From Flavobacterium sp. UBA6135 (lineage in GTDB: Bacteria > Bacteroidota > Bacteroidia > Flavobacteriales > Flavobacteriaceae), in the NCBI RefSeq assembly GCF_002428305.1, contig NZ_DIVJ01000049.1, forward strand, positions 48,536-112,535: DNA of 64,000 bases. Reading direction: 5' to 3'. Both the position numbers and the translations under genes were made by a program. Under the pieces are notes generated by a model. It had not been told where the DNA came from. It saw nothing but the letters and a program-made list of their open reading frames with translations, and did not search any database. How positions within the stretch are numbered: the stretch's first letter is position 1; every line of letters starts with the position of its first letter. Positions 51,800 to 61,422 of this stretch are shown one piece after another.

Positions 51800-51955
51800 A
51801 TGAAAGGCGTATTTAAAGAAAACAAAGATTTGATTTTTATAAAAGAAGAATTCAATGCTTTTCTGAAAAAGAAAAAACAACCTATTGCTGAAAAGCAGGA
51901 AGAAGCTCAAACAGAAAACCAAGAAACGCTTATTCTGGAAGAAGTGGAACTATAA
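51800..51955 (+). CDS. Small charged protein
   Basis: A 51-residue protein (MKGVFKENKDLIFIKEEF then a Lys/Glu/Gln-rich tail). It has a -7 element and overlaps the 3' end of the convergent BtuF-like gene by 6 bases. No function can be assigned. Confidence 0.5.
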   Translation: MKGVFKENKDLIFIKEEFNAFLKKKKQPIAEKQEEAQTENQETLILEEVEL

Positions 51956-52747
51956 CTTTTCGTGTATCTTCTTGAAATAATCAAAAGCTTTTAAAATTCG
52001 GCTTCCGTACCAAGAGAACATTTCCCCATCTACAAAAATGGTTTTGGCGTGGTGTGTACATCGCCCAATTTCAAAAGCGTGTTGGTCTTTAAACGGATAT
52101 GGTTCTGAAGACAACAATACCAATTCAGGATCACCTTCTTGCCTGATTTTTTCCAATTCAATCTCAGGATATCTCCCTTTTGATTCATATATATTTTGAA
52201 AGTGATTCAATCGTAACATTTCATTAATAAAAGTATCTTTACCGGCTACCATGTATGGATTTGCCCATATAAAATAAGCTACTTTTCTAATGGGTTTCTC
52301 TTTGATATATTTTTGAAAATCGAGGTAAGCAAAATTGATTTTATCGATCCATTTTTGGGCTTCAATTCTTTTGTTGCATAGCATTCCGAAATCTGAAATC
52401 ATTTGAAAATTATCTTCAACAGTAACGATATTGGTTACCCAAACCGGACATATTTGGCTCAATTCATCAACAATTTCTTTGGTGTTTTCTTCTTTGTTAC
52501 AAATAACAATATCGGGTTTTAAAGCAAGTATTTTTTCATATTTGATTGTTTTTGTTCCGCCAACAATTTGCTTGGTTGACTTAAAATGAGGTGGATGAAC
52601 ACAAAATTTTGTGATGCCCACAATGGCATCTTCTAAACCTAAATCATATAAAAGTTCCGTTTGAGAAGGCACAAGAGAAACAATTCGTTTGGGAGTGGTT
52701 TCAAATGTATGTTGATTCCCAAGTTGGTCTGTAAATTTTTTTGACAC
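51950..52747 (-). CDS. BtuF-like periplasmic binding protein of the helical-backbone metal receptor type
   Basis: A 265-residue protein without an evident signal peptide, with the pattern KRIVSLVPSQTELLYDLGL, VVGIT-like AIVGITKFC, and IGGTKTIKYEKILALKPDIVI. This is the corrinoid and siderophore binding fold (BtuF/FhuD). The missing signal peptide is unusual for a binding protein; members without one exist in Bacteroidota. It starts with GTG at 52747. It may act in cobalamin handling. Confidence 0.82.
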   Translation of the reverse strand: MSKKFTDQLGNQHTFETTPKRIVSLVPSQTELLYDLGLEDAIVGITKFCVHPPHFKSTKQIVGGTKTIKYEKILALKPDIVICNKEENTKEIVDELSQICPVWVTNIVTVEDNFQMISDFGMLCNKRIEAQKWIDKINFAYLDFQKYIKEKPIRKVAYFIWANPYMVAGKDTFINEMLRLNHFQNIYESKGRYPEIELEKIRQEGDPELVLLSSEPYPFKDQHAFEIGRCTHHAKTIFVDGEMFSWYGSRILKAFDYFKKIHEKL

Positions 52748-52772
52748 TATTGTTGTGATTTTTGAGAACTAA

Positions 52773-53573
52773 TTATTTCAGTACATCATTTTCCCAAATT
52801 CCTTCTTTCTTCAATTTATTACTTTTTGTATAAAGTTTTCCTTCGCCGTTTCGTTTATCATTTTTCCAATAGCCTTTATATACTTCACCGTTCTTCCATT
52901 GGTATATGCCATAACCTTCTCTTTTATCGGCAACAAATTCTCCTTCGTATTGCTCGTTGTCTTTCCATGTAAAAATTCCATTTCCATGGCGGAGATTGTT
53001 TTGCCAGTATCCTTTATAAATACTTCCAGTTTCAAAAATCCCAACACCAAAACCTTCTGCAACACCATTTTTGGTTTGTCCTATGTATTGAAATTTTTTA
53101 CCCTTTGAGCTTGTTAGATTTAAAATGCCACTTGCCATTTGAAGTTCATTCAACTTCAATTTAGCCACTTCTAAGTCGCTTTTTGTTTTTACTAAATCCT
53201 TGGCCGTGTCTTCATCAAAGGCAATTATAGTATCATGTACTATCCTTTCTTTTTGACTCAAAACAATTTTTGAGGAAACGTTGTTCATTCTATTTTGCAA
53301 CAAATCCAAGGTATTCGAAAAGAGTGAATCTGAGAACGGAATTGCTTCAAACATTGCATTGGCTTCTTCTTCAAATCCTTCCAAATATAAATGTGTGGCC
53401 TGAAAATATTTTTTAAAAAATGCTAAAGAATCTGTTTTTTCAGTGTGACTTTCTTTCCACTTTTCTAATTCCCTAGTTTGTTTCTCCATTTTAGAGTTAT
53501 ACACAAAATAGAAACAAATCCCCGTTAAAAAGATGCTGCCTAGAATTGCTATATAATTTACTTTTTTAGTCAT
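52773..53573 (-). CDS. MORN-repeat protein with N-terminal membrane anchor
   Basis: A 266-residue protein with an N-terminal hydrophobic segment (about 5-24), a coiled helical middle, and a C-terminal series of MORN-like repeats, such as YIGQTKNGVAEGFGVGIF, YKGYWQNNLRHGNGIFTW, YEGEFVADKREGYGIYQW and YKGYWKNDKRNGEGKLY. MORN repeats usually mediate lipid or protein binding. Its role is unknown. It is 11 bases from the DUF2490 gene upstream. Confidence 0.85.
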   Translation of the reverse strand: MTKKVNYIAILGSIFLTGICFYFVYNSKMEKQTRELEKWKESHTEKTDSLAFFKKYFQATHLYLEGFEEEANAMFEAIPFSDSLFSNTLDLLQNRMNNVSSKIVLSQKERIVHDTIIAFDEDTAKDLVKTKSDLEVAKLKLNELQMASGILNLTSSKGKKFQYIGQTKNGVAEGFGVGIFETGSIYKGYWQNNLRHGNGIFTWKDNEQYEGEFVADKREGYGIYQWKNGEVYKGYWKNDKRNGEGKLYTKSNKLKKEGIWENDVLK

Positions 53574-53584
53574 ACTATTTTCTT

Positions 53585-54391
53585 TTAATCGGAGTATCTT
53601 ACTTGTTGCTCATCTGATTTCCAAAGACCACTTAACTGATCGATATACAATCCAACCATAAATCCTCTTCCGTGGTCAAACTCGAATCCGGTTGCTCCAC
53701 GAGTTCGAAATCGATCAACATATCTTAATTCAACTCGGGCAACATCTAAGAATCGATAACCCAAACCAACATATAATCTATTTTGATTAAAAGTATTTAG
53801 CACCACATTTTTGCCCATATTTAATCCAATTTCATTTGAGACTGCTGCATAAAGTGTTTTATTTTCATAAAAATCATTGGAATTAATCATGTATCTAATT
53901 CGATACCGAAATCGAAAACGAGTGAAGAAACGATAATCCTCTGCATTGGCTTGTTCTTGCCAACGCAATTCGTATCGATACCGCCAAGTATGCATCCATT
54001 TTCCGTTGTCGTGTTTGTAATGGTGGAAAAACTGAAAAGTTGTTCTTAATTCATGATAGGAAGGTCGATCAAAATCTTCCGGTTTCCCGATATATTCATT
54101 GGTATACATATATCCGATAGGTGAAACAGAAAGTCGGGAATTTTTGGTAAATTGATAGTTCACCCAAGGTCGTATGCTTGTTCGAAGATGGCTATCGAAC
54201 ATACTTCCTGAATTTAATTCATTTTTACTACGATATACATAATCAACTCCAACGCCCCAATTTTCGTTGAAAAACTCATTAATTTCGGTTTTGTGCCAAA
54301 ATACACTGTGCGGATAAACAACTTTACTCTCTTGGGAGTAATTATGTAGTAGGGGAAAAAGTAGAAGTACGAATAAAAATTTACTTTTCAA
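53585..54391 (-). CDS. DUF2490 outer-membrane protein
   Basis: A 268-residue protein with a signal peptide (MKSKFLFVLLLFPLLHNYSQ, 20 residues) and many alternating aromatic beta-strands (FRFRYRIRYMINS, YVGLGYRFLDVARVELRYVD), as in DUF2490 beta-barrels. The start is TTG at 54391; no better one is in frame. Function unknown. Confidence 0.82.
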   Translation of the reverse strand: MKSKFLFVLLLFPLLHNYSQESKVVYPHSVFWHKTEINEFFNENWGVGVDYVYRSKNELNSGSMFDSHLRTSIRPWVNYQFTKNSRLSVSPIGYMYTNEYIGKPEDFDRPSYHELRTTFQFFHHYKHDNGKWMHTWRYRYELRWQEQANAEDYRFFTRFRFRYRIRYMINSNDFYENKTLYAAVSNEIGLNMGKNVVLNTFNQNRLYVGLGYRFLDVARVELRYVDRFRTRGATGFEFDHGRGFMVGLYIDQLSGLWKSDEQQVRYSD

Positions 54392-54469
54392 ATCTTTGTT
54401 TTTTTAGGTAGGAAAAACAAAAATAGGTTTCTCAGTAAAAATTAAAAAATTAAACTCGTTAATTTCCTG

Positions 54470-55285
54470 CTAATTTTTGAGAATTTCTTCCATCTCCTTT
54501 TGTAATTTCAACGCTTCCTCTCTGGCTTTTTCTGCAAAATCACTTCCCTTAGAAGCATAAATAATGGCTCGTGACGAATTGATTAATAAGCCAATATTTG
54601 CATTTAACCCACATTTACAAACTTCTTTTAAACTTCCACCTTGTGCTCCAACTCCGGGAACTAAAAGAAAACTATCGGGAACAATCTTTCTGATTTCCGT
54701 AAAATATTCTGCTTTGGTGGCTCCGACTACATACATTAAATTTTGACTGTTTTTCCAAGTTTTTGAAGTTTCCAAAACGTGTTTATAGATTTCTGTTTCA
54801 CCGGAAAGCTTCGTTTGAAAATCAAAAGCTCCTTCGTTGGAAGTTAATGCCAGCAAAATGGTGTGTTTGTTTTCAAATGCCAAGAAAGGTTCTACTGAAT
54901 CTTTTCCCATATAAGGAGCAACGGTAACGGAATCAAAATTCAAATCTTCCAAAAAAGCTTTGGCATACATGGAGGATGTGTTGCCAATATCACCTCGTTT
55001 GGCGTCGGCAATGGTAAATAGTTCAGGAAAGTTTTGATTGATATAATCAATGGTTTTTTGAAGCGATTGCCAACCTTTTAACCCGTAAGCTTCATAAAAA
55101 GCGGTATTGGGTTTATAGGAAACACATAAATCATGAGTAGCATCAATAATGGCTTTGTTGAATTCAAAAATTGGATCTTCAGTTTGAAGCAGATGAGAAG
55201 GAATTTTAGTTAAATCAACATCCAAACCAATGCATAAAAATGATTTTTTTTGTTGAATCTGTTCAATAAGTTGTGTTGTTGTCAA
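54470..55285 (-). CDS. pyrF: PyrF, orotidine 5'-phosphate decarboxylase
   Basis: A 271-residue enzyme of the long (type 2) form that makes UMP from OMP. The catalytic motif ADAKRGDIGNTS (Asp94, Lys96, Asp99) is intact; also FLCIGLDVDLTK at the start. The start is TTG at 55285, which is supported by the promoter element at 55309-55316. The gene stands alone. Confidence 0.94.
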   Translation of the reverse strand: MTTTQLIEQIQQKKSFLCIGLDVDLTKIPSHLLQTEDPIFEFNKAIIDATHDLCVSYKPNTAFYEAYGLKGWQSLQKTIDYINQNFPELFTIADAKRGDIGNTSSMYAKAFLEDLNFDSVTVAPYMGKDSVEPFLAFENKHTILLALTSNEGAFDFQTKLSGETEIYKHVLETSKTWKNSQNLMYVVGATKAEYFTEIRKIVPDSFLLVPGVGAQGGSLKEVCKCGLNANIGLLINSSRAIIYASKGSDFAEKAREEALKLQKEMEEILKN

Positions 55286-55308
55286 GACGATAGTTATTTG
55301 TTGTTTGG

Positions 55309-55316
55309 CAAATTTA
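55309..55316 (-). promoter_or_regulatory. pyrF promoter -7 element
   Basis: TAAATTTG on the minus strand, followed by CCAAACAACAA; the same first bases follow the purM promoter. No TTG at -33. Confidence 0.5.
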
Positions 55317-55395
55317 CAAAGATGATTCTACACTTTTTGTAGAATCATATAACAATCTTAAAAAATTATATAACGTGCTACAATTGCTCTTGTAA

Positions 55396-55403
55396 TAACT
55401 TTG
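55396..55403 (+). promoter_or_regulatory. csbD promoter -7 element
   Basis: TAACTTTG, 40 bases upstream of the ATG at 55444; no TTG at the -33 distance. Confidence 0.45.
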
Positions 55404-55443
55404 TAAAAGTAAAAGTAGTATTAATTAAAAAAAACAAATTATC

Positions 55444-55629
55444 ATGGACACTAGCGAATTAAAAGGAAAATGGAATGAGTTAAAAGGTAAATTAAAACAA
55501 AAATATGCTGATTTAACAGATGATGATTTACTCTATGTTGAGGGAAAAGAAGACGAACTTTATGGGAGAATTCAACAACGAGTAGGTAAATCAAAAGAAG
55601 AAGTTAAAGATTTAATCGATAAACTTTAA
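55444..55629 (+). CDS. CsbD family stress protein
   Basis: A 61-residue protein with the CsbD pattern ELKGKWNELKGKLKQKYADLT, then DDDLLYVEGKEDELYGRIQ and KEEVKDLIDKL. In Bacillus csbD is a general-stress gene under sigma-B; here the regulator is unknown. It is monocistronic with its own promoter and terminator, at the head of an envelope and stress gene block. Confidence 0.93.
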   Translation: MDTSELKGKWNELKGKLKQKYADLTDDDLLYVEGKEDELYGRIQQRVGKSKEEVKDLIDKL

Positions 55630-55637
55630 AAAAAATT

Positions 55638-55669
55638 AAAAGAGGAATTTTTTCGATTCCTCTTTTTTT
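55638..55669 (+). terminator. csbD terminator
   Basis: AAAAGAGGAAT pairs with ATTCCTCTTTT and leads into a T-run. Confidence 0.85.
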
Positions 55670-55690
55670 AACCTAACCAATACTTTTTGT

Positions 55691-56830
55691 ATGATAACCG
55701 GTGCAAAAAAAGAAAATTCCAATTGCATAAACCTGATTTACATTATAAGTTTGGTTTTTGTTTTATATGTGCTTAAACCTGTTGTTGTACCTATAATTAT
55801 TGCAATAATTTTAAGCGTTTCAGTATTTCCTTTCGTAAACTTTTTAGAACGAAAACTACATTTCAACAGAATAATTTCTGCTGCTTCTGCTGTTTTTCTT
55901 CTTTCGCTTTTGGTGTTTGCCATAATTACCTTTATAGGTTTTCAACTTTCTGATATATTGGAAAAAGGTCAGCTGTATGCCATAAAATTAAGTGAGGTTT
56001 ACAACACACTTGCCGGAAATTTTGAAAAATATCTAGGTATTAGTAAAAATGAATTGTCTTTAAAAAAGATCAATCTTGGTGATACTTTAAAAGACAATTT
56101 TTCTAGTGTTATAAATTTTTTATCATTATCAGGCAGTTTTTTTGCTGATGTAGTATTGATACCACTATACATGTTTTTTTTATTAATATACCGTAAATTT
56201 TTTAAGAGTTTTATTTATCGAGCTTTTTCAAAAGATGGTAATACTTTAAAAGCAAAAGCAATTTTAAGTAAGCTATATGAAGTACAACAAAACTACTTGA
56301 TAGGGCTATTTTTAGTTATGGGTATTGTTGGTATTCTAAATTCTATTGGTCTTTTGCTACTCGGAATTGACAATGCCATTTTCTTCGGTTTTTTGGCTGC
56401 TTTATTATTACTAATTCCCTACATCGGCATTATTATTGGATCTTTACTTCCCGCTTTAGTTGCTTTAGCTACAAAAGACTCTTTGTGGTATCCGGTTGGT
56501 GTTATTGCTATTTTTGCTTTTATTCAATTTATTGAAGGAAATTTTATCACTCCAAAAATTACGGGTTCAAAAGTGAGCATCAATGTATTTGTAGCTATTT
56601 TGTCTATCATCTTATTTTCAATGCTTTGGGGAACAGCTGGAATGATTGTTGCCTTACCGGTAATTGCTAGTTTAAAAGTTATTTTTGATGCTACTCCAGA
56701 ATTAAAACACTATGGGTTTTTGATTGGTGAACCTCTTGATGAACATTTGAGAAGTAATGCCAGAGTTCGATTGAAAATTTGGAAAAAAATAAGGGCAGAA
56801 AAACAAATAAAAAGGTATATAAAATTCTAG
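55691..56830 (+). CDS. AI-2E family (TqsA/YdiK-like) membrane protein
   Basis: A 379-residue protein with about eight hydrophobic segments, including LFLVMGIVGILNSIGLLLLGI and IPYIGIIIGSLLPALVALAT. The family name comes from autoinducer-2 export, but many members are Na+/H+ antiporters or uncharacterised. The 4-base leader after a terminator suggests its own transcript. The function is not known. Confidence 0.87.
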   Translation: MITGAKKENSNCINLIYIISLVFVLYVLKPVVVPIIIAIILSVSVFPFVNFLERKLHFNRIISAASAVFLLSLLVFAIITFIGFQLSDILEKGQLYAIKLSEVYNTLAGNFEKYLGISKNELSLKKINLGDTLKDNFSSVINFLSLSGSFFADVVLIPLYMFFLLIYRKFFKSFIYRAFSKDGNTLKAKAILSKLYEVQQNYLIGLFLVMGIVGILNSIGLLLLGIDNAIFFGFLAALLLLIPYIGIIIGSLLPALVALATKDSLWYPVGVIAIFAFIQFIEGNFITPKITGSKVSINVFVAILSIILFSMLWGTAGMIVALPVIASLKVIFDATPELKHYGFLIGEPLDEHLRSNARVRLKIWKKIRAEKQIKRYIKF

Positions 56831-56898
56831 TTTAGTTGCACTTTAAAGTACACTTTTAAAAAAGAATTAGTTACATTTACTGAATAAATTACCTTTTA

Positions 56899-57456
56899 AT
56901 GAAAGCAATTTTAAAATTTGACTATCCTGTTTTTACTAAGAAAATAATTGAAGAAAAACTTAGTCCTTTTGGTTTGAATTTTTCTGTTGTAGGATTTGGA
57001 GAAATTGAATTTCATGAAGATGTTCCTTCTGAAAAATTTGACGCAATAGTAGCATTATTAAATGAAATTGGAATTGAAGTTCTTGAAAATCAAAAAAATA
57101 TATTAGTTCAAAAAATAAAAGATACAATAATTGAGATGGTGTCAAGTGAAGAGCCTCTGTCAGTAAAAAGTTCAGTTTATTTGACTGAAAAATTAAATCA
57201 CAGTTATGGTTATCTATCCAACTTATTTTCTGAAGTTACCTATACATCGGTTGAAAATTTTATCATTATTCAGAAAATTGAAATTGCCAAACAACTAATT
57301 ATAAATGACCAATTATCTTTAACCGAAATTGCCTACAAACTCAATTATTCCAGTGTAGCTCATTTGAGTACTCAATTTAAAAACTGTACCGGAATTACCC
57401 CATCTGCTTTTCATCGGATTATATCCAAACGAAAAAATAAAACATTAAACAATTAA
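56899..57456 (+). CDS. AraC-family transcriptional regulator
   Basis: A 185-residue protein with a C-terminal AraC-type double helix-turn-helix (about 95-180; YLSNLFSEVTYTSVENFIIIQ, LSLTEIAYKLNYSSVAHLSTQFK, TGITPSAFHRI). The N-terminal 75 residues are a small alpha/beta domain that is not a typical AraC sensor. It lies 7 bases before the response regulator and probably forms an operon with it. The target is unknown. Confidence 0.9.
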   Translation: MKAILKFDYPVFTKKIIEEKLSPFGLNFSVVGFGEIEFHEDVPSEKFDAIVALLNEIGIEVLENQKNILVQKIKDTIIEMVSSEEPLSVKSSVYLTEKLNHSYGYLSNLFSEVTYTSVENFIIIQKIEIAKQLIINDQLSLTEIAYKLNYSSVAHLSTQFKNCTGITPSAFHRIISKRKNKTLNN

Positions 57457-57463
57457 ACCATTT

Positions 57464-57910
57464 ATGCAAAAAGAATATATATCGATAGCCCTTGCCGATG
57501 ATGATGTAGATGACCGCCTTTTTTTTAAAGATGCTTTTGATGAATTAAAAATTAATACCATCGTAAATACCTATTGTGATGGTGAAGAATTAATGAATTT
57601 TTTGAATACTGAAAATTCAAAATTACCAAACATTATTTTTTTGGATTTAAATATGCCCAGAAAAAATGGTTTTGAATGTTTATTAGAAATTAAAAAAAAT
57701 AAAAAATTTGATTCTATCGCTATTGCCATTTATTCCACATCTTCTTCAGAGGAAGATATTGAAAACACTTTTGTAAATGGTGCCAATATTTACATAAAAA
57801 AACCAAGTGATTTTGCTACTTTAAAAAAAATAATTAGTGAAGTTGTCACACTAAATTGGCAATACCACACTTCCGGTTTAAACAAAGAAAATTTTCTGCT
57901 GCGACTATAA
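57464..57910 (+). CDS. Single-domain response regulator (Rcp1-like)
   Basis: A 148-residue receiver protein without an output domain. The phosphoacceptor Asp61 (FLDLNMPRKNG), the acidic pair Asp12-Asp13 and Lys113 in IYIKKP are present. Its stop is 3 bases before the start of the histidine kinase, so it is probably that kinase's partner. How it signals further is open: by protein contact or through an HPt protein such as that at 7243-7587. Confidence 0.93.
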   Translation: MQKEYISIALADDDVDDRLFFKDAFDELKINTIVNTYCDGEELMNFLNTENSKLPNIIFLDLNMPRKNGFECLLEIKKNKKFDSIAIAIYSTSSSEEDIENTFVNGANIYIKKPSDFATLKKIISEVVTLNWQYHTSGLNKENFLLRL

Positions 57911-57913
57911 CAC

Positions 57914-59686
57914 ATGACATCAAACAGTTTACACAAATCAACTTTATTACTACGAATAGCCTTTGTTATTTCGTTAGCAGTTATATTGTTTACCGCTTCA
58001 ATTTCATATAAACACATTATAAATCTCAACAAATCAAGAGCATTAGTAATTCATTCTTATGAAGTGCAACTTGAATTGGAACGAATTATTTCCTATATAA
58101 AAGATGCAGAAACTGGCTATAGAGGTTATTTGCTTTATGGCGATACTTCTTTTTTAGATTCTTACACAAATTCCAGAGAAAAAGTAAACAATTCTTTTTT
58201 TAACCTAAAAAAATTAACGGAAGACAATCAATCACAACAAAAAAAACTCAAGGAACTTTACCATCTAATTGTTTTGAGATATACTTACTTTAATAAAAGT
58301 TATGAAGATAAAGATCTTTATAAAAAATATTATGAAGCCAATGGCAAAAAAGTAATGGATGATATCAGAAGTAAAGTGGATGAAATGACTTCTCTGGAAA
58401 ACAGTATCTTAAAAGAAAGAGAATTTAATTTTCAAGACAATGTTTCTTATACTCCAATTTATACTCTATTAGTAATTTTCATCACGCTGCTATTTATAAT
58501 TTTAGCTTATTTGAAAATAAATAGCGATTTCAATAAAATTCAACTTTCCAATTCTCGACTAAGAGTTTCGCAAGAATCTTTACGTCAAGCAGAAATCTTG
58601 GGTAACTATAGCAGTTGGTTTTGGAATTTAGAAAAAAAAGAAGTGCAATATTCTGATAACCAATTTCTGATGCACGGATTAAAACCGCAAGAATTTGAAG
58701 CTACACAAGATAGTTTCTTAAAATTTGTTCATCCTGATGATATTGATATGGTTTCTAAAGCAATGGAAGATATTCTAACCAAAGAAAGTTTACCTACCAT
58801 TAATTATAAAATTATAAGAAATGATGATGAAATAAGACATTTGCGTTCAGTTGGAAAATTATTCATAAACCGTTTTGATGAAAAAATCATAATTGGAACA
58901 ACACAAGACATAACTTCAGATGTTCAAAAAGAGGAAATACTAAGACACAAAAATACTGACTTAGAACGAAGCAATAAAGAATTAACCGAATTCAACTATG
59001 CAGCAAGTCACGATTTACAGGAACCCTTGAGAAAAATTCAAACCTTTATTTCAAGAATTGATGAAAAGGAAAAAGATAATCTTTCACCTTTAGGTAAAGA
59101 ATATTTAGATCGAATTGTAGTTGCTGCAACAAGAATGCGGGTTTTGATTGACGATTTATTGCAATATTCAAGAACTAACAAAACCGAAAACAGTTTTGAG
59201 GAAGTTAACTTAAATGAGACTGCATCTGCGGCTGTTCAAGAATTATCGCAATTGATTGAAGAAACCAATGCCTCTGTTGATTTTGAAGAAATGCCCACTA
59301 TTGATGGAATCCCCTTTCAACTGCGACAATTGTTTATCAACTTAATTAACAATTCTATTAAGTATAAAAAATTAAATACAGATCCTGTCATAACAGTAAC
59401 TTATGAAAAGGTAAAAGCTAAAGAAGATGATCAAATTGACGACAACTCCAATAGAATTTATCATAAAATTTCTTTTTTGGATAACGGAATTGGCTTTCAA
59501 CCGGATGATTCTAAAAAAATATTCCAACTTTTTAATCGTCTTCATGCCAAAGACAGTTATCCAGGAACTGGAGTTGGTCTAGCAATTTGCAAAAAAATCG
59601 TCAAAAATCATTACGGTTTTATCTGTGCCAATGGACAACCTGATGAAGGTGCTCTTATCACCGTTTATTTGCCAACAGAATTCTAA
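57914..59686 (+). CDS. CHASE3-PAS sensor histidine kinase
   Basis: A 590-residue kinase: N-terminal TM (about 12-31), periplasmic CHASE3-type helical domain (about 45-175, DAETGYRGYLLYGD), a second TM (about 180-200), a PAS fold (about 225-335, SDNQFLMHGL), and a HisKA domain with the phosphorylated His366 in AASHDLQEPLRKI, followed by the ATPase (INNSIKYKKLNT, YPGTGVGLAICKKIV). It senses an unknown envelope or cytoplasmic cue. The SHDLQEPLRK phosphoacceptor box is common in Bacteroidota. Confidence 0.93.
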   Translation: MTSNSLHKSTLLLRIAFVISLAVILFTASISYKHIINLNKSRALVIHSYEVQLELERIISYIKDAETGYRGYLLYGDTSFLDSYTNSREKVNNSFFNLKKLTEDNQSQQKKLKELYHLIVLRYTYFNKSYEDKDLYKKYYEANGKKVMDDIRSKVDEMTSLENSILKEREFNFQDNVSYTPIYTLLVIFITLLFIILAYLKINSDFNKIQLSNSRLRVSQESLRQAEILGNYSSWFWNLEKKEVQYSDNQFLMHGLKPQEFEATQDSFLKFVHPDDIDMVSKAMEDILTKESLPTINYKIIRNDDEIRHLRSVGKLFINRFDEKIIIGTTQDITSDVQKEEILRHKNTDLERSNKELTEFNYAASHDLQEPLRKIQTFISRIDEKEKDNLSPLGKEYLDRIVVAATRMRVLIDDLLQYSRTNKTENSFEEVNLNETASAAVQELSQLIEETNASVDFEEMPTIDGIPFQLRQLFINLINNSIKYKKLNTDPVITVTYEKVKAKEDDQIDDNSNRIYHKISFLDNGIGFQPDDSKKIFQLFNRLHAKDSYPGTGVGLAICKKIVKNHYGFICANGQPDEGALITVYLPTEF

Positions 59687-59697
59687 AACCAGTACAA

Positions 59698-60693
59698 ATG
59701 CCTCCAATCAAAACCTATACTAAATCTTTTTATGAAGTTGTTAAAGATACAATTAATGGCTTCTCTGAGTACAAAATACTAAAAATGAGTGCCTCATTGG
59801 CCTATATAACAGTATTTGCACTAGCACCACTCCTGCTGGTTATTCTATTCATTTGTGATGTTTTTTTGGGAAGAGAGGCACTTGAAGGGGCTATTTATTC
59901 TCAAATGAAAGATTTTCTTGGACCATCAGCAGCAACACAAATTCAATCGATGATTCAAAATTTGGCATTATCACCAAACAGCACCATTGCCGCTATTGTC
60001 GGAATTGGAACTTTAATTTTTGCTGCAACATCCGTTTTTGCAGAAATTCAAGATTCCATAAATACAATTTGGAGTTTAAGACCAAAAAAGAGATCGGGAA
60101 TTTGGCTATTTATCAAAGCTAGATTATTATCATTTGGTGTGATTGGAAGCTTGGGTTTTATAATGTTAGTAGCCCTTGGTTTTTCTACAGTGCTAGACGG
60201 AATTAGCCTTCAACTTACTCAAACTTACCCTCAAATCAACCTGGAATTTATTTATTTTTCAAATATTTTAGTGACTTTTCTAGTTACATCGTTGCTTTTT
60301 GGAGCCATTTTTACAATTCTCCCTGATGCGGAGATTTCATGGAAACAAGTTCGTGTAGCCGCTTTTACTACTACAATCTTGTTTATGTTTGGAAAATTTT
60401 TAATTACATTTTATATCTCAAATTCAAATATTGGTGATGTTTACGGTGCTGCAGGATCAATTGTAGTTTTAATGGTTTGGGTATATTATTCCTCTGTTAT
60501 TTTATACTTAGGAGCAACATTTGCTAAATGTTATGCCATAAAATTTGCTGAACCAATCCGACCTTCTAAATATGCAGAAATTGTTCAATATATAGCTGTA
60601 ACCACAGAAGCTGAAACAATTCAATCAGCAGATAATGAAATAAAAGAACTTAAAAAAGAAGATAAAATCGCTATTGAAAATATAAAAACTTAA
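59698..60693 (+). CDS. YihY/BrkB family membrane protein
   Basis: A 331-residue protein with six hydrophobic segments and the YihY pattern ASLAYITVFALAPLLLVIL, FAATSVFAEIQDSINTIW, and VLMVWVYYSSVILYLGATFAKCYA. The name ribonuclease BN once given to the family is an error; its function is unknown. The cytoplasmic tail is acidic and lysine-rich. It is the last gene of the AraC-RR-HK unit and ends at a terminator. Confidence 0.9.
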   Translation: MPPIKTYTKSFYEVVKDTINGFSEYKILKMSASLAYITVFALAPLLLVILFICDVFLGREALEGAIYSQMKDFLGPSAATQIQSMIQNLALSPNSTIAAIVGIGTLIFAATSVFAEIQDSINTIWSLRPKKRSGIWLFIKARLLSFGVIGSLGFIMLVALGFSTVLDGISLQLTQTYPQINLEFIYFSNILVTFLVTSLLFGAIFTILPDAEISWKQVRVAAFTTTILFMFGKFLITFYISNSNIGDVYGAAGSIVVLMVWVYYSSVILYLGATFAKCYAIKFAEPIRPSKYAEIVQYIAVTTEAETIQSADNEIKELKKEDKIAIENIKT

Positions 60694-60720
60694 TTAAATA
60701 TAATTACCATCTAAAAACTA

Positions 60721-60753
60721 AAAAATCTCATGTAATAATGAGATTTTTTTTTT
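60721..60753 (+). terminator. Terminator after the YihY gene
   Basis: AAAAATCTCAT pairs with ATGAGATTTTT around six bases and is followed by a long T-run. Confidence 0.85.
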
Positions 60754-60878
60754 GCTAAAAATTAATGATAACATGCTAAAATTAAGGAAAGTGGTAATTC
60801 TATAACAAATCTAAAATATCTTGTAAGGAAGTAAATACTTGTTTTTTGCAACTTTGTAATGTTAAATTAAACTAACAA

Positions 60879-61412
60879 ATGAACCAAACCGTTACAAAAC
60901 GAATTTTTAAAACAATGCTTATTGCAATTTTTGCATTATTCTTTACTACAGATTGTACCGAAAAGAAAAATACTAATAAAAGTGATAGTAAGATAGACTT
61001 AAAAAACATTAGTAACATAAATAATATAAGTCTAAGAGTTGCAGTAGTAAGAAATGAATTAATTGAAAAAAGTAACGACAGTATGATTGTGGAACTTTTA
61101 GTAAAGCAACAAAAAAATCACAATCAAATAGATTCTATTTTAAAATCTGTAGCCCAAAACAATTTAATTATTCTTTCTGATACTGTATTTCAAAAACAAA
61201 ACATAATAAAGACCATTTCAGAAAATCAATTGGAATTTTTTTTAGAATATATTAAAAATCAAAAAAGAGAATTAGAAGTAACGAGAAAATTAAATCGCAA
61301 CTCTCAAATGAATGATTACTATCAACTTAAGATTGACGAATTAAAAAAAAATATAAATGAAATTAATGAAATAATTAAATCTCGAAAAATAAATCTACAA
61401 CAAACCTACTAA
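60879..61412 (+). CDS. Putative lipoprotein, helical, unknown function
   Basis: A 177-residue protein: hydrophobic signal (IFKTMLIAIFALFFTTDC) with a cysteine at residue 26, preceded by TTD rather than a standard lipobox, so lipidation is uncertain. The mature part is helical and Lys/Asn/Ile-rich. It resembles small membrane-associated proteins of stress blocks. Function unknown. Confidence 0.65.
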   Translation: MNQTVTKRIFKTMLIAIFALFFTTDCTEKKNTNKSDSKIDLKNISNINNISLRVAVVRNELIEKSNDSMIVELLVKQQKNHNQIDSILKSVAQNNLIILSDTVFQKQNIIKTISENQLEFFLEYIKNQKRELEVTRKLNRNSQMNDYYQLKIDELKKNINEINEIIKSRKINLQQTY

Positions 61413-61422
61413 AAATTAAACC